Assembly (NCBI GenBank): GCA_016806645.1
Contig: JACSYO010002157.1
Coordinates: forward strand, 797,545-861,544
Source: Ophiodon elongatus
Taxonomy: Eukaryota > Chordata > Actinopteri > Perciformes > Hexagrammidae
DNA length: 64,000 nt
Reading direction: 5' to 3'
The notes below the pieces were generated by a model. It was given only the letters and a program-made list of their open reading frames with translations. It was not told the DNA's origin and searched no databases. Positions 36,982 through 47,995 of this stretch are shown here, piece by piece. The translations under genes were made by a program, and so were the position numbers. Each line of letters begins with the position of its first letter. Position 1 is the first letter of the stretch.

Positions 36982-39477
36982 CTGCTGAGAGAGAGAGGGA
37001 AAAAGAGACACAGACACAAGTTTGATTAGACTAAAGACAGTAATGATTGCACTGAGTGAAGAAACTAAAACAAGGCCTTCGAGCAAAGGAATAGACAGAG
37101 AAAGAGAGAGACAGACTTGACAATTCTGAAACAGTCCAGGAAGACAATGGAATTCTGAAATGTTTGACTATCTGCAGTCAAAACAGTCAAACCAAAGAAA
37201 AAAGATGGAGACAGCCAAGTTTGAAAGGACAAATGGACAACTAATAATAGACAGCCATGCATAGATAAATGGTACAGAGAACTGCTTCCAAGACTTAGAC
37301 AAAGACTAAAAATACAAGACAGTATGGATGGTGGAGGGGACCACTGAAATTAAAGGGTAAGTTTCTAGAAAACTCCTCCCAGAGTTACTCAAATTGCCCC
37401 CAAGATGATGGGTTGGAAATACTTAGTCACTCAAACTTCTTCCAGAATTGGTTACTATATCTTTCTGTAAAGGCCTACGCTTTTGCCATTGATACGTTGT
37501 GTGATTTGTCATTGGGAAGGCAAAAGGCTGACCTGGAAATATAATGTTGTAGACACTCATTTATTTTCCCTGAAATACATTCTTGGTTTATTATATTAGA
37601 GAAATAAAAATGATATGGTTTACTGGGAGGAAAGCCAATGGCATCCCACTGTTCTAAAAGAGCTAAAGATAATTCAGTCTGTCTTTACCTCACTAAAAAA
37701 GTCTGCAATATTTCTTGCAAAAGTAGTTTCAAGACTGGAGAACTGAATGCAATTAGGGATAATTTATTTGTCTGTCACATGGAGCTAATGCAAAGTGTTA
37801 TTAAGGGGTGGACTTAGATCAGTCAGCAGTCTCATCAGGAACATGAGTAGAGGTAGCTTGTCGGCCCCAGGCGTCTAGTTTGTCATGTTTATTGTGTCAC
37901 TTGGCAGAAGGGCTTAACCTAGGGAGTGCCCTGGAAGTGGTTCATCCTGCATGTTAGCTTTAGGAAGTAGAAAATAGGGCCTTAAATTACTGCCATGTGT
38001 CTCAGAGCCATGGAGGGAGCGCATCAGGGGGATCATCGGCCTGGCTTACGTGGAAGTGGAATATGTGCCCTAGCGCTGCTTTGTCTTGTTCTTTTTGCAG
38101 GCCAAATATTATTTCATTGCGGGCCTCTAAACGTTTCGTTTTTACTGCAACTTCACATAAGAGTCAGCTAGCCAAAAGCTGTGGAAGCTTCCTTTTATAA
38201 GTGAGGGGCTGCCTCTGGTTATGTTTTATTTTTTGAAAACTTTCAGTAATTTCTTCCATCTCGGATTCCTTGTTGGAGTTTTTATACCTCAAGACTTCCC
38301 TATGCGGTGTTTTCTTAGAGTGGGGAAGCTGTCTCAATGTGTGCACATTTGCGTGAACACACATCCCTTCGCTGGGTGTAAGGGCCCCGTCTGTAAGCTG
38401 TCCTGTAACTGGTGCCATCCTTCCTGTTTTCACTCATCTTCCTCCTCGCCTCTCCCCACAGTCCCCTCAACAGTCCCCTGCAATCCAGAGGCCCAGTGCT
38501 TGGCAGCCACCCTGACCACACACTGAACTGCCACTTGTTGTCTGCAGAGCCCCCCCAACCCCACCACCCTGCTGTTCCACCCCCATCCCCACCCAGCTCT
38601 GATCCCAAACCCACCCTACACCGCCACGCCATCCCAGCTCACCAACCCCTGCCTTGCTTCTAACCACATCTCCCCCTGCTCCACGTGGCTTAGACACTAC
38701 TGTTCTTCTCTAAATGATCTACCATGGAATTATCTCTTTCTCTGTAAGGCTACAGCACTAACCATTCCAGTATGGTGCTTTCTGAATGAAGGGCAGGCTC
38801 AGTTTACATAGAGAGCAGCATGTATTTTGTGGTTTCTGGCAGCTGCCTATAGATTAGATTCTTTGTAAAATGAACACAATACAATACAAATTTAGCAGCT
38901 CACATGTTTTGACATCTATTAACAGAGATGTTGTTAGGCTACTGAAGACTTTGCCTTCAATTATTCCAGCAAGGAGTAGAGCTAATTGAGTTTTGTGAGG
39001 TACGGAGATACATTTAAGAGTTTCTGAATGTCTGCTGCTGTTTCATTGACACAATGCCTGTCCTTGTTGTTACGGGTGACTGAGCGCTGTGTTTTGGTGC
39101 AGGAAAAGCACATGCAGACCACACCTCCCCTGAGAGCCAGGCAAGGCATTATGGGTAACGGGTTCAAGGAGGGAACCCAGTAAGGTTAAAATTTGTCATG
39201 AGAGAAAGTCTGCAATTATATAGCAAAAATGCCTGCTAGTTATGGTTACAGTTCAAATTAGAGGACCGTTCCTCAACTGTAATCAAGCAAAATCAAAGAA
39301 CTGTAATTCTTTTTACTGTAAGTATACAATATCAATTCACTCTTGTCTCACTCTCACTTTGTGTATTTAGTCTAGTGGCAAACAATGGTGGTTAGCTGGG
39401 TTAGCTCAAGAGTTACTGGCAAGTCAGCATTTTGTTAGCCTGCTGAGGATGTGGCATAGCGTCAACCCAGTACTTAC
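36982..39477 (-). other. mef2c intron downstream of alpha2
   Basis: 2.5 kb. Contains the RBFOX motif at 39111-39116 and a second UGCAUG at 37256-37261, about 275 nt upstream of the next exon. 38400-38680 is C-rich and gives spurious open frames on both strands. Confidence 0.7.
39111..39116 (-). promoter_or_regulatory. RBFOX motif downstream of exon alpha2
   Basis: UGCAUG on the transcribed sense, about 360 nt downstream of the alpha2 donor. RBFOX binding downstream of an exon usually enhances it, and RBFOX2 is known to promote alpha2 use in Mef2d. Its use here is inferred. Confidence 0.4.
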
Positions 39478-39615
39478 AGGTATCTTATGAGTTTTAATCA
39501 TGTGATCAAACTCCTCGTTAATCTGTTTGTATTTCTCCTCAGTGCGTGGCGTGAGGATGAGAGCAGACTCGAGCTCCGGGCTTTCGCCGCCTTTGTTCTC
39601 CTTCTTGCTTAATGC
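39478..39615 (-). CDS. mef2c: mef2c alternative exon alpha2 (muscle/brain type)
   Basis: A 138-bp exon (46 codons, phase 0/0), ALSKKENKGGESPELE...MIKTHKIP, homologous to the muscle- and neuron-enriched alpha2 exon of MEF2C. Acceptor CTGGCAG|GCA, donor CCT|GTAAGT. It shares the EEKYKQINEEFD core with the alpha1 EDKYRKINEDID segment, consistent with ancient exon duplication. Its middle (LESALILTPRT) differs from the mammalian alpha2 peptide more than alpha1 differs from its counterpart. Confidence 0.98.
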
Positions 39616-39803
39616 CTGCCAGGACCCACAACCACAGAGACGGACGGAGGGAGACATAAATGAAGGGACGGAGAGATGGATGGTAGGAACAGATGACAAA
39701 AACGAGGAGACGAGGACAAAGCGACAGAAAGCATAGGGGAAAAAAGGGAAAGAGAGGAAAGAAAGGTGAGAGGAAGGTTCGGGGTTTAACGAGAGGTACT
39801 TAC
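39616..39803 (-). other. 188-nt alpha1-alpha2 intron with AG-exclusion zone
   Basis: Pyrimidine-rich intron. After the alpha1 donor GTAAGT there is no AG dinucleotide on the transcript strand until the alpha2 acceptor CAG, about 180 nt. A perfect YTNAY branch-point match (CTCAC) occurs with its A 37 nt from the alpha1 donor. Others (TTCAT, TTTAT) lie nearer alpha2. Confidence 0.7.
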
Positions 39804-39947
39804 ACACAGTCTCTGTCTGCTGATCATCAGATCAATGTCCTCGTTTATTTTCCTGTACTTGTCCTCGGACTCGGGGCTGTGGCCGACCGAGTCGTCTGCG
39901 TCGGGGTCTGGGCTGTCACAGCCGTTTAGGCCCTTCTTTCTCAATGT
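39804..39947 (-). CDS. mef2c: mef2c alternative exon alpha1
   Basis: A 144-bp exon (48 codons, phase 0/0), TLRKKGLNGC...MISRQRLC, residues 87-134. Acceptor TTTGCAG|ACA, donor TGT|GTAAGT. In vertebrate MEF2 genes alpha1 is the widely expressed member of a mutually exclusive pair. The peptide looks identical to human alpha1 as I recall it. Because both alternatives are frame-neutral, reading frame alone would not stop the two being joined. The alpha2 exon begins only 188 nt downstream. Confidence 0.98.
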
Positions 39948-40269
39948 CTGCAAACAGAGCAGTTGCACAACATAGTTGAAGGGCTTTGGGATTGGAAACA
40001 TGACCCAGGTGAACAGCTTGGGAGGGAGAAATGGTGATGGCCTATGAAAAGGTACTCTTTAGACTCGATCCTGACAAAAGACCAATTATAAAACTGTTCT
40101 ACCGCATTGATTTATTTCAAATTAATAGATTTCCAAAGTATGTTTTCTCTATGAAAAAAGTGTGTCTGTTTCTGGGAAATTGTTCGACAAAAGAAATTGA
40201 TCATTTTGGCAGGCTCCTTTCAACATGGGGTGACACAAGGATAAACTGGCTGCTTTGTGAACAAGAAAA

Positions 40270-40275
40270 CATGCA
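40270..40275 (-). promoter_or_regulatory. RBFOX motif upstream of exon alpha1
   Basis: UGCAUG on the transcribed sense, about 320 nt upstream of the alpha1 acceptor. RBFOX binding upstream of an exon usually represses it (established). Its use here is inferred. Confidence 0.4.
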
Positions 40276-43232
40276 GCAAAATATTAAAATGGCACAAAGG
40301 ATTTAATCACATCCAATAAAGAGACATAACAAGTGATCAAGTTCTTCACCCAATGACAAATCACGGGACCTTGAAACCTCATAATTACACAGGAAAAGGA
40401 AATGTCGTAAAAGTAAAACACATTTTATGACCATAATCATCAGTGTTTCATGAAATAGAATTAAAATGCAGTTGAGTGACTCGAGTTCATGACTGTGGTA
40501 TATGTGCTATTAAAAGTGGCAGTTTCTGTTTTGGCCACCTGATGGCCACCTGCCCCCATTAGAGTGGCCAGAAAACAGCAGACAGGCAGAAAAGCACCCA
40601 CTCCACTCGCTCACCACTCCCTCTGAGTGGAAGAGAGACACAGACAAAGAGAGCGTAAGAGGGAGAGAGCTGCCTCTGTCCTTTTTTAGATATTGTTGAC
40701 AACCATAACAACAGGGATAAGTTTCAGAGGACATTACTGTGTGTGATAGCACGAGGGTATGTTTGTTTGAGCAAGTAGGCATGTACCGATAGGTGCTGTG
40801 TTCATTCGCCTCGTAAAAAGAGACAAAGACAGAGCGGAAGAGAAGAAAAGTACAGTAGCTGACAGTTAGAGATCTCATCAAAGGCACCCCCCCTCCTCTC
40901 CAGCCCGCTTTCACTCTCCTCCTACCCCCCTTCCCTCTCTCCTCCTGGCTTTAATAAAGGGAGATTAGTCTACAGGAGGAATATCACGGGCCTGCTCCTG
41001 TCTGTGCAGTCGTCGCTTCACACTGCGCTCTCCTACTTTCATCTGAAGCTCCATATCAGACAGACGTAATTAAATTTACTTTAGCACACCCTGTATTTGA
41101 TGCTGATCAAGTGTGTGTGTCTCTCTGTATATGTTGTAGTGTGTGTATGTGTCTGCTGGTGTGAGTGTGTGTGTGTGTGTGGGAGGGGAAAGAGGGGAAT
41201 GAGTCTGTGTATGTGTGTGCGTGTGTGGGTGTGTGCGAGTGGGTGTAAGCGTCAAGAAAAAAGACAGAGAGACTGAGCAGGAGCAAGGAGGAAGATAGAC
41301 GCTAAGATAAGTTAATCTCAGTGAACTTCTTCCTCTCATTTGTTTGTCTCCGTCAGTACTCACTCACGGAAGAGATACGAGTGCTAGCTACTCCATCACA
41401 ACCAGCAGCCAAAGTGACAGGGAGCGATCTGCCTGCTTGGAAAACAAATAACAATCCAGTCATCTCTCATGTCAGCACAACAAAGGCCTGTTTTGAGTGT
41501 GGTTTTAGTGAACTTAGAGGGCTTCTTTTGTGTGTGTGATAACTGTTTGATTCCTGAGGCGTCTCGTGGCGAGGCAGCTACTGTAAGCGTGTCAACATTT
41601 GCTGGCTCTCCTCTTCTCTCTCTGAATTCTCACTTGGCCCCCAGAGTGGAAATCTGGAATTCTGAATTTGAAAGCGTCTCTCACATCTTTGACAGTTTTC
41701 AGGAAATCACACCAAACAAATCAACCAAGGCGGTGCAGGAGATCTGACTTCTAACAGACCCACAGTGAATCAGGCACTCTTGCTCCATCAGAGGTGGATG
41801 AGTCAAAAGAACAAAGGGGTTGCAAAGGTTTAGCACGCTGTCTTTTTTGGCAAAGGCGTGAGATGTAAAACTTTTGCTATTTCTTTGGTGTAGTTTCATT
41901 CTGGCCTTGGCGATGCATCATATCGAACTGACAAGAGCTGAACCAGTGGCCTTTTTCTGTTCACATGAGAATGCATGCAAGGAAAAAAAAAACTTTTCTT
42001 ACTACTTGCACAGATTTCCACCTCCTACCGCCGCCAGCACTGAGTGCATGAGAGATTCAATTCCATTCTTGGAAGAATAGCAGTGGGGCATTTCTGGGAG
42101 AGGAGGACGAGGGCTGGGGTAAAGGTGACACCCAAATGGGGCTACTGAGCTGGTGGTCCGACAGAGGGTTGGGCAGTGGTTGCGTTGGGTGTTGATTGGG
42201 TGCAGGGCAAGAGTGTTATATGACTTTGAAGCATGTGGCCCAGGCTAAGCTTACCATCAGGGCTCAGCACATTGAGGGTGCGGTACAAGGACGGTATGCC
42301 ACTCATCCCAGTTATGCCCACCTGTTTAAAGACATCGCACCTGTTGCCAAAGGCTGACACACAACCCAACAACCAATCAGATCCGTTGGAGTGCTCATAT
42401 AGCCATAGAAGGGCCTCTCACTCTTAGGCTCTCCACCTCACTGCCCTACTCTCGTCATCCTATATGTCCTTCTCTAATAGCCCATTGCTTAATCTGTGCC
42501 CTGAATTTGTTATGTGTTTCATGGCTCTGCGCCACAGAGTCATCGACTGCTGCTCCAAACAAGGCTTTGAGTCTCTTATTCAGTGACATCATCACTATAT
42601 AAGACACATCAAAGACATACATTTGAAAATGACGGGGAGAATAATGATCATTGGAAAATGAGCTGCTACCCTTATATTGAAAGAAGTTAGTGTGGGTATG
42701 AAGAGCTGGCATGAAAATAGAGTCTTTGGGGAATATGCTAATAAGATGAGGATTAAGCAAAAACACTTTGGTGCAGTTCACTTGTGCCAAGAATTCTATG
42801 CACAAAATATTCCCCCAAATGATCATTCTCATATTCAAATTATTCAATTTCACAAGTAACTGGGATTTTCTGTTTCATAAAGAAATGCTCATTATTTTAT
42901 TCTTACAAAATGACTACTGGCATAAAAGCCAGAGCATTTTCATAGAGCATTGTTCAAGTTTATGGCAATTCTATTTCTTCCGATTACAAAAGTACAAATT
43001 TTCACTGCTAATTAATTAATATATTTTTTAGTCAGTCAGTTCATTTTGAAAAAAAAAAGACTACGAATTGAACTACATTTCCTTTACAGTTCACCAAAAC
43101 AGAAAAATGTGGATATGCAATGAAGTGAGAAACTACAAACTACGACGATGTGAACAGTCACCGGGCATGCTACAGAGAGTTAGTACAGTAAATGTGAGAA
43201 AATATATAAGAGGAAGGAGAAAAAGTATTACA

Positions 43233-43276
43233 GAGAGGAGAGACTGAAAAAAAAGAGAGGAGAGACTGAAAAAAAA
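43233..43276. repeat. 2 x 22-bp perfect tandem duplication
   Basis: Two identical adjacent 22-bp units (43233-43254 and 43255-43276), each GAGAGGAGAGACTG followed by eight As. Confidence 0.95.
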
Positions 43277-46200
43277 GCTGTGTAGGCTTGCTTGGCTGTG
43301 TGTCTTTCTCTGTGGCCCCTTTGGAGGCTTGCTCCTAATTAAACTCCTTCTTCATGATGCTCCCTCATGGCTCGACTTGTCACAGGGCCTGTGTGAAGCA
43401 GGGACAGCATAGACACGGCGTCCTACATATTTAGACACCCGTCTCATCGGTACCCTTCAGCTCTGCACCCTCAGCTAGGCTGGCCTAGACTGGGCTGGGC
43501 TAAGATGGGCTAGAGGACTAAAGTGAGCAAGGCTAAGTTAGGCGGCCAGGTCCGGATTGAAATAATCAGAGGCAGGTGGGAGCTACAAGGGAACTGAATC
43601 ATATTGTATATTGCTTGGTGTTAATACATCTGTCAAAGATTTGAGTTCTCTGATGTTTTAATTGCAGGAAAAAGTCCAGTCTTATACTCCTTTCATAGTT
43701 TAGGGTGTGGGTAATAACTTCATGTAGCTCTTGAGAAAAGCTGTGGAGGGTATTTGGGTGTGAATTCAGGGTGGCCCCAGGGGGTCTACGAGGGACAGCT
43801 GACGCCTGCCCAGAGCTCCTGCCATACCAGGATCCGTCTGCTCGGCATTCTGCCACCCTGCTCACCCTCTCTATCCCTCTATCCATCTTTCTGCCCCCAT
43901 CTTTCTGTCTCAGTCTGCTGCGCAGTCTGTCTCTGTATCCCTACCTCTGTCCTCTTCCCCTCATGTTCTGCAGTACTACCCCGTCTCAACAGAAGCTGAG
44001 TCAAAACATTGTTGGCTTGATGGGTACATCTTTATTTTTGATAGACTTGGGCTAGTTGATGGGTTGTGTTTGGAAAGATCTTCATTGCTGACCATTCCCC
44101 TCTGCAGTTATCTTGGCAGTGGCTGAAGGGTACGACACATTCAATATTGTGTTTATGGCTATTGGCGACAGCCAGGCCAGTGAATGTTTCTCAATGTCTT
44201 CAACCCAATGGCTGACAGCTTCAGCGAAAAAAAAACTCTACAAAAACAGCCAGTTATAATAGGCCTTTTATATCTTTGCCAGCACTGTATGGTCTTCAGA
44301 ATACACATACTATTGTAAGCAAAACCAAGACTTATAAAAGAAGATAGTATAGTAACACAAAGCACAAAGACTTTTTCCCAATAAATGCAGCAGTTTATGG
44401 TTTGCAGTATATTCCAGCAGGCGATGGAAAACAAGTTGCTGACAGATGAGCACAATATGAAAGCCTTATTAACTGTGCCACTTATGGATAATCATGTTTG
44501 ATGTGCTGTTAAAATATAATAAAATTGTACTGGGAATAAACAGCTTTTCCTAGCAGGGTCTCAGCCTCTGTTTGTCACAATATAAAAAACTGGTTGACAA
44601 CAGATTGAGTCACTCTGACTATCAGAGACACTCCTTGAAAACATGACTGTGTGCAACTTATACAGACCTGCCTTCAGAATATGTGAGCATTTGTGTAGGT
44701 TGAGTGTGACCACAGGGTGCACCTACAGCATGCACTACAGTTTTCTGCAACCGGTTTAGGACCCAAAAGTGAATTACAACGGAATTTAAAAGGGCTCCAA
44801 AATAATCATCAAGAAAATGTCATCTAAAGTTTAGGGCTACAATATTTAAATAGGCTTTTTAAAATCACACAATGTATAGATGTCTGAATGGGGAGGTGTA
44901 ACCATGAAAAATCTTTTGACTGGTCTTTACACTAACTTACAAACCAACAATTTAGATTATGACTGTTTTACGGTAAAATTGTAGCAAAAAAAGTAAAAGT
45001 TTGGAAAACCACGTGATAACAGGGAGCAAACTCAATTTTGTCAGAGTAGATTGGTAAAGAGCAATGTGGCTCAGTGTCAGTAAGGGTGAGGCAGTGGGGA
45101 GAAACGTTGTCCCTTTCCATCACAAATAACAAGATGGAGGTGGTCATGAAGTGGACCTGCTGTGGATTAAGACCCCCCCCCCCCACCCCCCACCCCAGCA
45201 CCACTGCACAATAAGCGCACTCAGGGTGGCTTCGCTTGCGGCACAGATCGGGTAATAGTATGTTTGAGATGTGCTCTCATTCTCTTTATTTCTATTTCTT
45301 TTTCTGTCTGTCTGGCTCATTCTGACATGCTCTCGTTTTTGTCTCTCGCCCTCACTCTCTCTGTCTCTCTCGCTCACTCTTTCTTTCTCTCTGCTTTTCA
45401 TAGTGGAGGCAACATCAGAGGGATCAGGCTGGCTTAGCTTATTGGAAGCAGATGGCAGACCAAAGGCAAGAAGGCCACAGTTTCATGAAGCGTGGTTTGA
45501 ACATGCCAGGACCATGTCGAGGGGCATGCCCATGGATGATGGCTACATGGTGTGTGTGAGTGTGTGTATGTGCGTGAGCGACCATTTGGGGGGGAGATGG
45601 TTGATTTTGTAGGTTACCAATCTGCGGAATGGGACCCCCAAATCACAGCCTGTCCCTGCCTGTTTTCTTTTTCAGTCATCATCTGTGCATCCCTATTCAC
45701 TGGTTGAGGCGACGCTTGAAAAACTATGCATCAATGGCTTGGTGGCTTTGAAGCCCCTTACTCCTGGTGCCCTGCTACACTATAATCAGGAATCAAAGGC
45801 TGGCGCCTGGGATCCATCATCCCTGGCAAAGTGGTCGTGTGTTCAGTAATAACGCTGTTAACTGTATGTAATGACCAGCTGTCTAGGGATTACTAGGTTG
45901 ACTAACCATTAAAGAGTGAGAAGTAGAGCACAAATTTGAGAGTGTTAAGAGTAAGTGAGAGAGTCAGAAAGGGTACTGTGCGCAACAAGGTTCCTTCACA
46001 TTTCTCCAAACTGTGGCATTGTGATGGTGCATGTGCTAAAATCACCATTAAGAAGAGCCCACTGCAGACGAGAGCTCACTCACAGACAGACAGTCTTAGC
46101 TAGCCAGTACATAGCACAATACCAGATGGTGCAGTGTTTCCCATATGGAATAGACAAACACTAAGCACATGTCAGAATCCAACACTGTTTGCTACAGCAG

Positions 46201-47111
46201 CATCCCGGCCCTGGGAACAAAGTGGTCATTCACACTAGTCACTACACTGTATAATTACCCAGATAGACATTATGAGACACAATGCCAGCTCAGTGAAACT
46301 GGATAAAGAGGGCACTTATGTCTGCACCCTCAACCTACCCATCTTCCATCCTGTCTACGCTCCAGTTGCATAATTTGTCTCTATTCAAATGAGAGAAATG
46401 AGAATGTTTCTATATGTATTTCTGATTTAACACGAAAATCAATTCGCTAAGGCTAAATTGTATGTGGAAAATACTCTTCTACTTGCTTAATATACTGCAA
46501 CACCATATGAGCAGTTAATTTCAGTTATTCACACGTCACTATGTGACTGCACTGTGACATTGTCAATAAAGCCTTCAATTACCTTCTTTAAATCACCATT
46601 AGATAGTTATAGTGTAAAAGCTTCAGCTAAATGACTGTTAGGGTGGCAATGGGTAAAACTCAAGAGACCCTCTATTCCTTACTTGTCCCCCCACCAAACG
46701 TCACTTATCGTCTTTTGTCTCACTGTCTCTTATCGTGTAGTACCACAGCAGGAAAAGGGAGCCTGAGGGAGGCCTTGAGTAACAATGACCAGCCGGTTGA
46801 CCTCTATACTGTGACCTTGAGTTTCCACACCCTGTCTAAAGCAGTAATCATGGCAGGGGAGGGGCTGAGGCCAGGGGGGGAGCTCTAGGCAGGGCAGGGA
46901 ATGCCATCTATAAAAATAGATCTTCATTATTCTGAATTTTCCACAAATAGTTTCAAAGAACAAGGCATCATTTCATCTTAATGGCTGGCGTGAATTGTTT
47001 TGGGCTGTGTAATGGAAAAGCCTTCCCTTTTGGCAGTGTGGCCTCAGAAGTGGCCTGCCTTTTTCACCGCTCCACACCACAGGGACCACATATTGGCACA
47101 TTTCAAACAGT

Positions 47112-47995
47112 CTATTTTTAAAACCTCTTCTTGTTGTTGTGTGCGTACCTCAGACTTCCGCTTCAGTATATTGACCTTAAAAAACACCTCTGACAGAGAT
47201 CCAAGTGCTACTTAGTTTCTTGTCTGAGGTTCTGCTTTTCTGTGCAGCAGGCTTCTGATGTGGAATAAAATGCTGAGCCTGTAGATCTTATGCATTATCT
47301 GTCATCTTGCTTTTAGCCACTCTTAAGAAGTGGAGGAGGCATATAGTCTATAAAATAGGAACTCAGTAAACTTGCTCGCTTTATGTCTGAGGCTGGCGCC
47401 GCAGACAGATGTGTTGTAGTGTGCCAGCCTAAAACTTATGACAGGCAATGTTCAGCTTTGTGAGGAGACAGGCTTGGTTGTGTGAGGTTGACCCTCTCTC
47501 AGGGTTTGTTACTGATATCACAGGCAGACCGGCTGATTAAAATGCACTTCATTCTATTGACACAGATAATATAACTTTCCAGGAATGTATTTTCTCTGTA
47601 ATAAATGAAGTTTTCAAAAACAACCAGACAGGAAGCCTCTGTTTGGTAAAGTGTGGGGGTAGAAAAACAAGTGAATTGAATAATAGACTTCTTTATCCGA
47701 GGGATCAAATGTTTATAGGCACAGCAGGGTCTCAGATCTATGGCCTTATGCATGTGGTCGCCGAGGGCAGCTCTTCATGGTCGGTACTCAGAAAGAGAGA
47801 CGGAGGCTGAATGAATACTCAGACACTTCGCTTACTCACTCCTCTGTTTCAAAAACAACCCCCACCCACCCTTTTTCAAACACGAGGGGGGAGTGAAAGA
47901 GAGAGAGAGTGATTCCATGCCTATTCTTCTACCCTCTCCCAGCAAGGACCGCCAGCTAGGCAACTATTTTTAGCTTCACCACACACTATTTTTAG
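47112..47995. promoter_or_regulatory. intronic cluster of MEF2-binding sites
   Basis: Three perfect YTA(A/T)4TAR matches: CTATTTTTAA (47112-47121), CTATTTTTAG (47964-47973) and CTATTTTTAG (47986-47995). The last two are identical and 22 bp apart, two helical turns. They lie in the 14.4-kb intron of mef2c itself, so autoregulation is an obvious possibility. MEF2-dependent autoregulatory enhancers are known for mouse Mef2c. Imperfect relatives (CTATAAAATAG and CTATAAAAATAG) also occur between 46.9 and 47.4 kb. Confidence 0.45.

Noticed and set aside
38221..38697. Several overlapping open frames on both strands
   Set aside because: C/T-rich low-complexity intron sequence. Proline/serine or glycine/tryptophan-rich frames on opposite strands are typical artefacts, and the mef2c exons join without them.
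45271..45612. 113-codon plus-strand open frame
   Set aside because: Starts in a CT-rich stretch and ends in a GT tract. The middle has no recognised similarity, and it lies antisense inside the mef2c intron.
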